Source of the DNA: Acidobacteriota bacterium | GTDB lineage: Bacteria > Acidobacteriota > Vicinamibacteria > Vicinamibacterales > UBA8438 | NCBI GenBank assembly: GCA_009861545.1 | Contig: VXME01000019.1 | Span: forward strand, 1 to 35,291 | Direction: 5' to 3' | Length of the DNA stretch: 35,291 nucleotides | Position numbers and translations under genes: made by a program | Shown here: in pieces, positions 8,414 to 18,126 of the stretch | How positions within the stretch are numbered: the stretch's first letter is position 1 | How the letters are laid out: every line of letters starts with the position of its first letter | Notes under the pieces: generated by a model | The model's database searches: none | Told to the model about the DNA's origin: nothing | What the model saw: the letters and a program-made list of their open reading frames with translations, nothing else

Positions 8414-8449
8414 TTGACGTACGCGTACATTCCAGAAATGATCATGTAC
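8414..8449 (+). promoter_or_regulatory. Promoter and inverted-repeat operator of the VapBC-type operon
   Basis: TTGACG (8414-8419) and AATGAT (8437-8442) are 17 bases apart and make a plausible sigma-70 promoter. GTACAT (8425-8430) and ATGTAC (8444-8449) form a perfect inverted repeat across the -10, as expected for autorepression by a toxin-antitoxin complex. GTACGCGTAC (8419-8428) is a further perfect palindrome. The predicted transcription start is only a few bases from the GTG at 8451, implying a leaderless mRNA. Confidence 0.5.
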
Positions 8450-8450
8450 G

Positions 8451-8672
8451 GTGACTGTGACGATCACCCGGCTGCGGCGTAACCTGTTCGACCTGGTCGA
8501 TAGAGCTAGCCGAGGCGAGCCCATCATCATCGTCAGGAACGGCACGGAGGTAGCGCGGATTCTGCCGGCCGGTCATCCGGACTGGCGCGGGCGCATGACG
8601 ATCACGCCCCGTCTGCGGGTGGCTGATGACGAAGCGTTTCTGCCGCTGGATGATTGGGATGGACACGTGTGA
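8451..8672 (+). CDS. Phd/YefM-like type II antitoxin
   Basis: 73 residues. The N-terminal half (ITRLRRNLFDLVDRASRGEPIIIVRNGTEVARILP) has the Phd/YefM fold: a short helix carrying RRNLFDLVD, then two strands of the DNA-binding dimer. The acidic C-terminal tail (DDEAFLPLDDWDG) would thread into and block the PIN toxin. It starts at GTG 8451 (or GTG 8457) with no Shine-Dalgarno, consistent with leaderless translation. Its stop overlaps the toxin GTG (GTGA). It probably autoregulates through the inverted repeat at 8425-8449. Confidence 0.85.
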   Translation: MTVTITRLRRNLFDLVDRASRGEPIIIVRNGTEVARILPAGHPDWRGRMTITPRLRVADDEAFLPLDDWDGHV

Positions 8673-9061
8673 CGAGGTTCCTGCTCGATACCCACGCCAT
8701 CATCCACTGGCAGATCGGTCCGGCGATGCCGCCGGCGCTTGTCGGCGATCTGGACGTGGCAAGCCGCTCGGGGCGTGTGCTGGTATCGACTGCCGCTTTC
8801 TGGGAGGTCGCGCTGCTGGCACGGAAGGGCAGAATCGAGATCGACGACGTGGCGTCATGGAAGAACGAGCTTCTCGCGGCCACCGGCGTCAAGCTGGCCG
8901 TTCCTCAGGTCGATGACATGATCGCCTCCGTCGCCCTGCCGCAGCACCACCGTGATCCGTTCGACCGGTTGTTCATCGTGCAGGCCCGGTCTCTGGATGC
9001 CGTGCTCGTGAGCCGTGACGCTGTGTTCGCCGCGTACGACGTGGCGACCCGCTGGGTGTGA
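8669..9061 (+). CDS. PIN-domain ribonuclease toxin (VapC type)
   Basis: 130 residues; a metal-dependent endoribonuclease fold, family targets being tRNAs or rRNA. Acidic residues of the PIN active site are visible: D7 in RFLLDTH, E46 in TAAFWEVALLARKG, D99 in HHRDPFDRLF and D117 in VSRDAVFAAY. Start at GTG 8669, overlapping the antitoxin stop, which fits the family's LLDTH N-terminus better than the upstream ATG at 8654. The gene appears intact. It ends three bases before the DUF255 gene, so read-through expression of that gene is possible. Confidence 0.9.
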   Translation: MTRFLLDTHAIIHWQIGPAMPPALVGDLDVASRSGRVLVSTAAFWEVALLARKGRIEIDDVASWKNELLAATGVKLAVPQVDDMIASVALPQHHRDPFDRLFIVQARSLDAVLVSRDAVFAAYDVATRWV

Positions 9062-9064
9062 GCG

Positions 9065-11217
<2,153 letters not shown>

Positions 11218-11221
<4 letters not shown>

Positions 11222-11568
11222 CGTTCAAGGTGGAGGTTCTGCTCAAGGGCAAGGAGGACGTCGTCGAGACCGACGTCGACTTCGAGGGGCCCGAGCCCAC
11301 GGCGTGGGCGGACGACGACGTCCGCCGCGTGCTCGAGCTGACGCTCGGCGCGTTCGACCAGGTGCAGAACCCGGACGCGGACGAGCGCTCGGTCGCGCTG
11401 CGCGGCTTCAGTTGGATCGTGACGCCGGTCGACGGCGGAATCGCGATCGCCATCGAGATCCCGAGCGGGGCGGTCGTGGCGGGCCCCTTCGAGGGCGACG
11501 TCGACACCCTCACCGCCACCATCACCCGTGTCCTCGCCAACGTGCGGGGCAGCTCCCTGCCGAACTGA
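11218..11568 (+). CDS. Hypothetical small protein coupled to DUF255 gene
   Basis: 116 residues, not recognised. The ATG overlaps the stop of the DUF255 gene, so translation is coupled. The sequence is acidic, with alternating strands ([22 protein letters not shown]), a helix-like [17 protein letters not shown], then [29 protein letters not shown] and a final helix. It resembles a small alpha/beta cytosolic protein with no signal peptide, membrane segment or cysteines. It might be an accessory of the upstream thioredoxin-like enzyme, judged only from coupling. Confidence 0.7.
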
Positions 11569-11682
11569 TCGCCGGCGGCGCGCGCGCGGTCGCAGGTGCT
11601 TCGCGGTTGACGCCGCGTCGTATTGCAGCCGTCGCCGTCGGCCCCTCCCGGCAGCGTCGTAATCCCGCCCTCTCGCGGTGCG

Positions 11683-11782
11683 TAGTATGGGCATGATGCG
11701 GGTGCTCGGGGTCGGGGCAGTGCCGGGCGTGTCGCCGTCCCGCCCGGGGAGCGGGATGCGGAAGGGCCGGGCGCGCGGATGA
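11683..11782 (+). other. Possible leaderless 28-codon upstream reading frame before the sigma gene
   Basis: TAGTAT (11683-11688) resembles a -10 box and lies seven bases before an ATG at 11696. That frame encodes 28 residues (MRVLGVGAVPGVSP...), and its TGA at 11780-11782 overlaps the sigma-factor ATG at 11779. It could be a leader that couples sigma translation, or chance in GC-rich DNA; the peptide is low in information. The rest of the 11569-11778 gap shows nothing recognisable. Confidence 0.3.
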
Positions 11783-12387
11783 ACGCGGTGACCGCGCTGG
11801 CCGGGGGCATGCTCCGTCCGCTGGCGATGACCGGCGTTCGGCGGGAGGAGACGGCGGCGGGGGGCGACGGCGACAATGGCTTCGACACCCTCTATCGAGC
11901 CCAGTCCCGGCGCGTGCTGCAGACCTGCCGTTACCTGCTCGGCTCCCCCGACGAGGCGGAGGACGCGGCGCAGGAGGTGTTCCTGCGCGCCCGGCAACGC
12001 TTCGAGCAGTACGACCGGGAGCGGCCGTTCTCGCACTGGATCCTCGCGGTCGCGAGCCATCACTGTCTCGATCGGCTGCGGCGGCGCGGCCGGGAGACGC
12101 GGCTGTTCGGCACGGCGGACGTCGAGCGGGCGGCGGCGCCGGCGCGCGAGCCGGACCCGTTGACCGCCCTGCTTGCGCGGGAACGCGGCCGGCAGGTCCG
12201 TGAGGCGGTCGCCGCGCTGCCGGTCAAGTACCGCGTGCCCCTGGTGCTGGCCTATTTCCACGAGCTTGCCTACGCGGAGATCGGCGCGATCCTCGATATC
12301 GAGCCCGGTCACGTCGCCGTGCTGGTGTTTCGCGGCCGAAAACAGTTGCGGCGGATGCTGACCGCGCCGGACAGGAAGAGCCAATGA
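11779..12387 (+). CDS. ECF-type RNA polymerase sigma factor
   Basis: 202 residues. Region 2 (about 36-100) has LYRAQSRRVLQTCRYLLGSPDEAEDAAQEVFLRA, with the DAED-like EAEDAAQEVF motif, and the FSHWILAVASHHCLDRLRRR helix that contacts the -10. Region 4 (about 140-195) has LPVKYRVPLVLAYFHELAYAEIGAILDI followed by a helix-turn-helix. About 30 N-terminal residues before region 2 are unlike the family, so a later start is possible. The stop overlaps the anti-sigma ATG, the standard sigma/anti-sigma arrangement. It is expected to be held inactive at the membrane by that partner. Confidence 0.94.
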   Translation: MNAVTALAGGMLRPLAMTGVRREETAAGGDGDNGFDTLYRAQSRRVLQTCRYLLGSPDEAEDAAQEVFLRARQRFEQYDRERPFSHWILAVASHHCLDRLRRRGRETRLFGTADVERAAAPAREPDPLTALLARERGRQVREAVAALPVKYRVPLVLAYFHELAYAEIGAILDIEPGHVAVLVFRGRKQLRRMLTAPDRKSQ

Positions 12388-14045
12388 CGTGTCCCGACGA
12401 ACCGACCTTGATGATGCTGGCGGACGACGAGCCGGCCGCGGCCGCGGCCGTCCGGGAGCACGTCGGCCGTTGCGCGTCGTGCCGCGCCGCGCTGGCGGAG
12501 TTGCGCGCCGAGCGCAGGCTGCTCGTGGAGGCGCTGCATGAGGGCGCGCTCGACGAATCGAGCGTCGCGCCGGACCTGGTGGTTTCGGACGCCGGCGCTG
12601 CCGCGCCCGTCGACCGCTGGTGGGGGCTGGCGCCGCTGGCTGTCGCGGTCGCCGTCGTCGCGGCCGCGGTGGCATGGCTGGTGGGAGCTCCCACCGCATG
12701 GCAGCTTCCGTCCTCGCTGGAGTGGATCAGTCCCTTTCATCCGTCCGGCCGCCTGACCTGGCTGTTCACCGGGATGACCCTGAGCATCGCCGTGGCCTTC
12801 GACGGATTGCCGTTCGCGTCGATGGTGACGGTGGCAGGCCAGACCGTTGCGGCGCTGCTTCTGCTGCTTCTCGTCGTGCTGGCTCTCTCCGGCGGTGTGC
12901 GGCGGGTGGCGCTGCCGGCGTTGCTGGCGATAGTGCTCGCCGCCGTCGCGGTTCCGGCGGAGGCCTTCGTGAGCAGGATGTCGGAAGACGACGTGGTAGT
13001 CGCGGCCGACGAGGTGATCGACGACACGCTCGTCGCCCGGGGAGAGCGGGTGCTCGTGGACGGCGTAGTGAGCGGCGACCTCATCGCCGGCGGGCAGCGC
13101 GTGGTCATCCGCGGCACGGTGCGCGGCAACGTGATCGCGTGGGCGCAGTCCGTGGACCTGTTGGGCGACGTAGGCGGTTCCGTTTTCGTATCCGGCCAGT
13201 TCGCCACGGTACAGGGCGGGGTGGATGGCAGCCTCTATGCGTTCTCACAGGACACGCGCCTCGTCGGGGGCAGTCGCATCGGCGGCGGCGTCGCCAGCTT
13301 CAGCAGTACGCTGACCGTCGAGGGCGGTGTGGGCCGCGGCGTGCGGGCCACCGGGTATCGCGTCGACGTCACCGGCGCGGTGGAGGGAGACGTCTACGCC
13401 AACGCCCGCCGCGTCGCCGTCGGACCACGGAGTCGCATCGGCGGGACGCTGACCGCGCGGGTCCCCGATACGAACGTCCTGCAGATCGATCCCGCCGCGA
13501 CGCTCACCGCCGAACCGGTGGTGCGTACTTGGAGTGAAGAGAGCTCGCCGAGCCGCTACCTGACCGGATCGTTCTACCGTGGCCAGGCGGTCTGGCTGGT
13601 CGCGGGCTTCCTGACGGGCTGGCTGTTCCTGTGGGCGGCCCCGGGCGCCGCGGCAGTCCGGTTCGAGACGCCCCCGGCGGTGCTCAGGACGCTCGGCGTC
13701 GGATTCCTTTGCGTCGTCGCCACGCCGGTCGCCGCGCTCCTCGCCGGTCTGACGCTGGTCGGCCTGCCGTTGGCCCTCGTCGCGCTTGCGCTCTGGGCAC
13801 TGGGGATCTACCTGGCCAAGATCCCGATCGCGCTCTTCCTCGGCCGCACGCTGCTCGGCCCGCGCGGCCCCGGCGGACCGGCGCTAGCCCTGCTGGTCGG
13901 CCTGCTCGCCGTCTTCGTCGCCGTCAACCTGCCCCTCGTCGGCTGGATCGTTAATCTCGCGCTGACGCTGATCGGTGTCGGGGGGCTGTTCGCCTGGGCG
14001 CTGGCCGTCTATCGCGGCGGCGGAGCCGCCACGGCGCGGGTCTGA
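12384..14045 (+). CDS. Zinc-finger anti-sigma factor fused to bactofilin-like integral membrane protein
   Basis: 553 residues. The N-terminus has a ZAS zinc-binding motif, C3...H26-x3-C30-x2-C33 (HVGRCASCRAAL), which binds ECF sigma factors. Two or three membrane segments follow (WWGLAPLAVAVAVVAAAVAWL near 78-98; LTWLFTGMTLSIAVAF; TVAALLLLLLVVLALSG). Next comes a repetitive right-handed beta-helix of bactofilin type (about 205-355) with repeats such as VLVDGVVSGDLIAGGQ, VVIRGTVRGNVIA and VDVTGAVEGDVYA. The end has about four membrane helices. It is probably a membrane sensor or envelope scaffold that releases the sigma factor on stress (inference). The ATG overlaps the sigma stop. Confidence 0.85.
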   Translation: MTCPDEPTLMMLADDEPAAAAAVREHVGRCASCRAALAELRAERRLLVEALHEGALDESSVAPDLVVSDAGAAAPVDRWWGLAPLAVAVAVVAAAVAWLVGAPTAWQLPSSLEWISPFHPSGRLTWLFTGMTLSIAVAFDGLPFASMVTVAGQTVAALLLLLLVVLALSGGVRRVALPALLAIVLAAVAVPAEAFVSRMSEDDVVVAADEVIDDTLVARGERVLVDGVVSGDLIAGGQRVVIRGTVRGNVIAWAQSVDLLGDVGGSVFVSGQFATVQGGVDGSLYAFSQDTRLVGGSRIGGGVASFSSTLTVEGGVGRGVRATGYRVDVTGAVEGDVYANARRVAVGPRSRIGGTLTARVPDTNVLQIDPAATLTAEPVVRTWSEESSPSRYLTGSFYRGQAVWLVAGFLTGWLFLWAAPGAAAVRFETPPAVLRTLGVGFLCVVATPVAALLAGLTLVGLPLALVALALWALGIYLAKIPIALFLGRTLLGPRGPGGPALALLVGLLAVFVAVNLPLVGWIVNLALTLIGVGGLFAWALAVYRGGGAATARV

Positions 14046-14209
14046 CCCGCGGCCCGGCGCGACCGGGGGCTTCAGGCGCTCGCGCGTCGGCCCGGTGCGT
14101 TCGATCCGATCGGCCGTCTTGTCCCGGCTTGCCAGGCTTCGGCGCGCACGGACATCTCGGCGTGAAGTCGGGCGGGACTTTGCCGAACGGTGGCGGTCAC
14201 CTGTCGCGT

Positions 14210-14226
14210 AACGGTACCATACCGTT
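14210..14226. repeat. Perfect inverted repeat upstream of tRNA-Leu
   Basis: AACGGTA-CCA-TACCGTT, perfect 7-bp arms with a 3-bp spacer, ends 28 bases before the tRNA. It is placed like a promoter or regulatory element. TACCAT (14215-14220) inside could serve as a -10, but no good -35 is seen. The remainder of 14046-14254 shows no gene. Confidence 0.4.
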
Positions 14227-14254
14227 GCAGTCGGTGGCCCTTGGTGCGGTCGAT

Positions 14255-14343
14255 GCCGAGGTGGTGGAACTGGTAGACACTCGGGACTTAAAATCCCGTG
14301 GCCCGTGAGGGCCGTGTGGGTTCGATCCCCACCCTCGGCACCA
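14255..14343 (+). tRNA. tRNA-Leu (anticodon TAA)
   Basis: The acceptor stem GCCGAGG (14255-14261) pairs with CCTCGGC (14333-14339), followed by discriminator A and an encoded CCA (14341-14343). The anticodon stem is CGGGA/TCCCG around the loop CTTAAAA, giving anticodon TAA at 14289-14291, which reads UUA/UUG codons. There is a long class II variable arm (GGCCC-gtga-GGGCC) and a normal T arm (GTGGGTTCGATCCCCAC). All arms are intact. It borders the accessory region that follows. Confidence 0.97.
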
Positions 14344-14815
14344 TCCCCGGTTTTTCCGCGGTTCCAAGTAACGCAGCACGGAGAGTGCCCGAAACAGAAC
14401 CTGCCAAAGGAGTTCGTTTTAGCGATGCTCCCAGTTGCTCCGCTGGCTGTTTTCCGACGTCCTGACCGGACGCGTACCGTCACGGCCCCCCTGCCCGTTC
14501 ATGAGAGTGGGCGGGGAACGCGGCTGTCGGATGAGCGCGACCCGTCAAGCCGTTTCCCGGGGGCGGCTGTACAGATTCGACCGCGCCGACGTTAATTCAA
14601 CAGGGCCTCGATGTCGGCGCTGCGGCGTGCGACGGCCGTCGACTGCGGTGGTGTTGTGAGACGACCGTTCCCGAACGCGGATTCCGTTGGCGATGCGATG
14701 CCATGATTTGCCAGAGGCCGTCGAGTCGAGTTGCACGAGCGAGTGACCCGGACGCCGGCCCGGAGCCCCCGGGTGGCCGGCTGCCGGTGCGTCGATCTAC
14801 CGTACCCGTTGGACC
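14344..14815. other. Gene-poor stretch after the tRNA
   Basis: About 470 bases with no coding region I can support. Short open frames on both strands lack family resemblance, start signals or coding periodicity. Just after the tRNA there is a weak ccccgg-ttttt-ccgcgg sequence that is not a convincing terminator. No copy of the tRNA 3' end was seen here. Confidence 0.4.
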
Positions 14816-16750
14816 ATGACCGGCAACTCGTCCACTCCATACGATACCCCGCGCAACCTGGAACTGCTGCGGGCGGTGAATGACAGCGCACGGCTCTTTC
14901 GTACAGTTTTTGTATCCTTCACGATAGTAGCTCTCTACCTTCTCATCATTGCGCTGTCCGCGGACGACGAACTTCTGTTCAAGGATGGTCCCCTGCGTGC
15001 GCCAGTCCTGAACTTGAGTGTGCAGGCATCTCGTTACTTCATCGGCGCGCCCTGGATCCTGTTCCTGCTGCACTTGAATGTCCTGATCCAGGCATCCTTT
15101 CTCGCCGGCAAGGTAACCGACTACAGACGCGCGCTGCCGTCGCAACAAGCCGGTCCGCCGAGAGAGGAGATGCTGCGGCTCCCGTTGGCCGTTCCGCTGG
15201 TGCAGATTGCCACGGGTTATTCGTCGGTGGTGCCGCAATGGGTGCTCAAGTTCTTCGTCTTCCTTACGATTTCCATACTGCCGCTCGTCACGCTCGGGGT
15301 GGTCCGGACGCAGTTCCTGGATTTCCAGAGCCGCTGGATCACGGACATGCACTCGTTTGTCCTGATTGCCGACCTCGTCATGGTCGGGTCCGTTTGGCCG
15401 ACAATCAGAAGACTCTATCCGGACCGCCGTGCCCTGGGCAGGTTGAATTCTCTGGGTTGGATGTCGCTGATAGCGTTGGTCTTTCTTATGGTTGGCCCTT
15501 TGGCCCTCACTCTCAGAAATGCGGCGTGGGCAGACGGAAGCCCGTGGCTCGGAGGGCTCGGCAGATGGTTGGAGTCGGCGCGTTCGCTCGATGTGCAGAA
15601 TAGACGGCTGTACCTCCGGTCCGAAGCGGCCAATCCCGAAGAGGCGTGCGGAGACGGGACGCTTGCGCTGAACCTGGCTGGGCGCTCGTACGTGGATGCG
15701 AATCTGTCCGAGTCGATTCTATGTAACGCGATTCTGACGGACGCCCAACTGCAAGGCGCAGTCATGAGAAGAGCGAGGTTGGAAGGAGCCGATCTGCGCG
15801 GTGCTCAGCTTCAGGGGGCCCAGCTTCAGGGCGCGACGCTCCATGGGGTGAACCTTGTGGGTGCTGAGTTTCACGCCGCCGACTTGTCGGACGCCGAGCT
15901 CCAACGGGCATCCTTCCCGGCCGGGCAGCTCCAGGGCGCGGACTTGACGCGCACGCATCTGGACAATGCAGATCTCTCCGGTGCTAGCCTGGACGGCGCA
16001 TTTCTTTCCGGAACGCATCTCACTGGAGCGAACCTGGCGGGAGGGACGCTTCGAGGAGCGGTCCTGCTGGGAACGCAGTTGGCGGATGCAGACTTGACCG
16101 ACGCGCGCTTCGAGGGAGCGTACATCCTGTACGTCAACCTGGACGGGACCCGTACCTCAGTGACCGGAACGCAGGGATTCTACTATGACCACGCCCAGTT
16201 CATCGGAGTCAACGCACGCTTGCCGAGTCCCTCTTCCTTGAGCGAAGGCTGGGAAGCGGATGCCCAGAGCCGGGCCGAGCTCGAACTCTGGTATGCAGTG
16301 TACCCTCCACCGGTTCCCGCGTGGATGCCTCTGGATGAGGAGCGGCTTGAAGCTGCAGCTGGCCGCTTCTACCGCGACACGTCGTTGGCGGAGCGCATCG
16401 GAGGAGGCGCGGGGCGCCCTACCCGGCTGTTCGCCCTTTGCGAGTCGAACCGCAGGGGAGGGCCACGACGACCTAGGGGCGGCCCGGACGGGCCGTGCAG
16501 CGGGGCGACAGAGGATCATCCGTACTCGGCGAGGGTCGAGATGTTCGAGCATGGTGACAGTCGTGGCGAGGGTCCTGCCGTCGGCATGTACACCGAGGAG
16601 GATGCCGGGTTGTGGGTGGCGGAGTACCGTCGGGAGCTCCGCGAAGCGTTCTCGTTTGATCCTGGGTTCTTGCGTAGGAGCGACGTGCCGGGGCGGGGCG
16701 GACTCGCTGAGGAGGTCGTGGAGAGTTGGTATCGGGAGAGGGGCCGGTAG
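14816..16750 (+). CDS. Membrane-anchored pentapeptide-repeat protein
   Basis: 644 residues in three parts. Residues 1-235 contain about five hydrophobic segments (TVFVSFTIVALYLLIIAL near 30-48; WILFLLHLNVLIQASFLAG; LKFFVFLTISILPLVTLGVV; SFVLIADLVMVGSV; WMSLIALVFLMVGPLAL). Residues ~290-450 are tandem pentapeptide repeats of the A(D/N)LxX type (LEGADLRGAQLQGAQLQGAT, ADLSDAEL, ANLAGGTLRGAVL), which form a right-handed quadrilateral helix. The last ~190 residues are of unknown kind, Arg/Gly-rich in the middle. The function of such fusions is unknown; soluble relatives mimic DNA or scaffold proteins. Base composition looks less GC-rich than the flanks, suggesting transfer. No clear Shine-Dalgarno is seen. 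Confidence 0.85.
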   Translation: MTGNSSTPYDTPRNLELLRAVNDSARLFRTVFVSFTIVALYLLIIALSADDELLFKDGPLRAPVLNLSVQASRYFIGAPWILFLLHLNVLIQASFLAGKVTDYRRALPSQQAGPPREEMLRLPLAVPLVQIATGYSSVVPQWVLKFFVFLTISILPLVTLGVVRTQFLDFQSRWITDMHSFVLIADLVMVGSVWPTIRRLYPDRRALGRLNSLGWMSLIALVFLMVGPLALTLRNAAWADGSPWLGGLGRWLESARSLDVQNRRLYLRSEAANPEEACGDGTLALNLAGRSYVDANLSESILCNAILTDAQLQGAVMRRARLEGADLRGAQLQGAQLQGATLHGVNLVGAEFHAADLSDAELQRASFPAGQLQGADLTRTHLDNADLSGASLDGAFLSGTHLTGANLAGGTLRGAVLLGTQLADADLTDARFEGAYILYVNLDGTRTSVTGTQGFYYDHAQFIGVNARLPSPSSLSEGWEADAQSRAELELWYAVYPPPVPAWMPLDEERLEAAAGRFYRDTSLAERIGGGAGRPTRLFALCESNRRGGPRRPRGGPDGPCSGATEDHPYSARVEMFEHGDSRGEGPAVGMYTEEDAGLWVAEYRRELREAFSFDPGFLRRSDVPGRGGLAEEVVESWYRERGR

Positions 16751-16846
16751 CCGGATGAAGTTGACCGCGGACAGGCAAGCCGGCAGCCGTGGCCCGCTAC
16801 GACTCCCCCCCGAAACGCCCGGTGGGTCCATTCTGAGCCGCGTCGA

Positions 16847-16990
16847 TTGATTCCGGCCGCCGAGACCGAGCGCATGGTGCGCCGCGCGTTTTCTCGAGGC
16901 CGCCTCGTCCACGTCCAACCGCTCGCTGGCGGCTTGCGCAACGCGAACTTCGTTCGTCGTATCGAGACTGGCGAAGACAGGTACGCTCGG
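16847..16990 (+). pseudogene. N-terminal remnant of an aminoglycoside/choline phosphotransferase-like gene
   Basis: About 48 codons read ERMVRRAFSRGRLVHVQPL, AGGLRNANFVRRIETGEDRY and then AR. This is the start of the N-lobe of an APH-family kinase, where 'L-GGLRNANFVVRI' forms the ATP-binding hairpin. The similarity stops abruptly and the frame continues as Arg/Ser-rich translation of unrelated DNA, so the kinase is truncated and dead. A TTG at 16847 opens the frame. It may be debris of an insertion or deletion beside the cupin gene. Confidence 0.5.
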
Positions 16991-17031
16991 AGGAGGAGCG
17001 CATCTACGTCGCAGAGAGGTGCGTCCGCGAG

Positions 17032-17037
17032 TATAGT
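17032..17037 (+). promoter_or_regulatory. Probable -10 box for the cupin gene
   Basis: TATAGT, one mismatch from TATAAT and rare in this GC-rich DNA, lies about 50 bases before the ATG at 17088. No convincing -35 is present. Confidence 0.4.
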
Positions 17038-17087
17038 GAGAAGTACGCCCACCCTGATACAGGGCAGGCGAAGAAGGGAGAGTCATC

Positions 17088-17534
17088 ATGAAGCGACAGG
17101 CTCAGACCCGGTTGAGCGTCCTGCTCGCCGTCATGGCGGCTGGCGGGTTCGCGATCTTCGCGTTCGGCCAGCCATCGACGACCGCGGCTTCCCAGAGCAA
17201 CTTCGTCGGCGGCGAGCCGAGTCGGCCGGACTCGTCCGACATGCGAGCGCTTCGGCTGCGCTTCGAGGCCGGGGTCCGCTCGAACTGGCACGCCCATGCC
17301 GGCTGGCAGATCCTGGCTGCCGAGGAGGGCCGGGGCCGCACGCAGGAGCGCGGCGGGGAGATCATCGAGATGGTGCCCGGCGGGCGTCCGGTCTTCGCCC
17401 CGGCGGGCGTCGAGCACTGGCACGGCGCGTCGCCCGACGAGCATGTCGTGCAGCTCACCGTCCTCGGCGGCGGCGACGGCGGACCGACCTCCTGGTTCGG
17501 TCCCGTGAGCGAGGAGGAGTACCGGGGCCAGTAG
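17088..17534 (+). CDS. Secreted cupin-domain protein
   Basis: 148 residues with an N-terminal signal sequence or anchor (LSVLLAVMAAGGFAIFAFGQ). The single cupin domain (about 50-140) has motif 1 W-H68-A-H70-x3-Q74, with Gln in place of the usual Glu, and motif 2 around APAGVEHWHGAS with H110 and H112. The pattern matches the small metal-binding cupins related to bacterial manganese-dependent hydroxynitrile lyases and carboxymuconolactone-associated cupins. Substrate unknown. ATG 17088 has gggagag upstream and a -10-like TATAGT further up. It seems monocistronic. Confidence 0.85.
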   Translation: MKRQAQTRLSVLLAVMAAGGFAIFAFGQPSTTAASQSNFVGGEPSRPDSSDMRALRLRFEAGVRSNWHAHAGWQILAAEEGRGRTQERGGEIIEMVPGGRPVFAPAGVEHWHGASPDEHVVQLTVLGGGDGGPTSWFGPVSEEEYRGQ

Positions 17535-17712
17535 CGACGAGGTCCGTCAGGTCGCAGGTCGTCTCGTGCTCGTCGAGTGCCGCGCACCTTGTCGCGCGGC
17601 GCATGCGCCTCGAAGAGGATTCGCTGCGCGCCGTCGAGGGCCGTACACCAGGGGTGGACGTCCCCGGATACCCAGCGGCCGGGTGCCACTCGAAGACGGA
17701 TCGAGGAACGAG

Positions 17713-18126
17713 ATGTTCAGCAAAGCAGCAGACCAGCGTTCTTTGGCGATGTCCGAGGTCCATCTGGAGGATCCCGAGTGGGAGGGATGGACGTTGTGCG
17801 GCCAACGTCTCCGACCCCCACGCGGTGAGACCGTCGGCCTCCTGTGTGCTGTGTCGGCGTTCGGAGCCACGTGCTCGACGTGTCGGGCCGCCAGCAAGGA
17901 AGCAGCATCACCGCGTCCCGACGATTCCGGCGTGCACGCCGGCGTTCGGGTGCGAATCGTCTTTCCGTCCGTCCTGGAGGGCCAGACGGGCACCGTGACG
18001 TCCGCCGACGACCGGCAACAGGTGGTCACCGTCCGCATCGACGGCGATCCGGGACACGACGGGGGACCGATTCGCGTGAAGCTCGCCGAGGTCGAGCCCG
18101 TTCTCGTCGCGCGTGACAGTCGATGA
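17713..18126 (+). CDS. Cysteine-rich small protein coupled to RNA ligase
   Basis: 137 residues from ATG 17713, which follows gaggaacgag; the frame is open further upstream but that part is Arg-rich without features. The first half has HLEDPEWEGWTLCG, then ...GLLCAV and ATCSTCRAA. The four cysteines could make a small zinc ribbon, the WTLCG...TCxxC pattern being seen in small phage and actinobacterial proteins. The second half has an SH3/KOW-like stretch, VRIVFPSVLEGQTGTVTSAD...VRID. Its stop overlaps the RNA-ligase ATG, so the two are co-translated; it may bind nucleic acid for the ligase (inference). Confidence 0.6.
   Translation: MFSKAADQRSLAMSEVHLEDPEWEGWTLCGQRLRPPRGETVGLLCAVSAFGATCSTCRAASKEAASPRPDDSGVHAGVRVRIVFPSVLEGQTGTVTSADDRQQVVTVRIDGDPGHDGGPIRVKLAEVEPVLVARDSR

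Noticed and set aside
14310-14343. tRNA 3' end as an attL site with a matching attR
   Set aside because: No second copy of the T-arm/acceptor sequence was found by eye in the window and no integrase gene is present, so an attachment site is not claimed.
14344-14891. Minus-strand frame ending ...ARRSADIEALLN as a possible gene after the tRNA
   Set aside because: Only the last few residues look protein-like; the rest is composition-driven and overlaps the pentapeptide gene start.
15690-16160. CRISPR array or tandem DNA repeat in the pentapeptide region
   Set aside because: The periodicity is 15 bases and follows the degenerate protein repeat, with no identical repeats or spacers. No CRISPR array or cas gene was seen anywhere.
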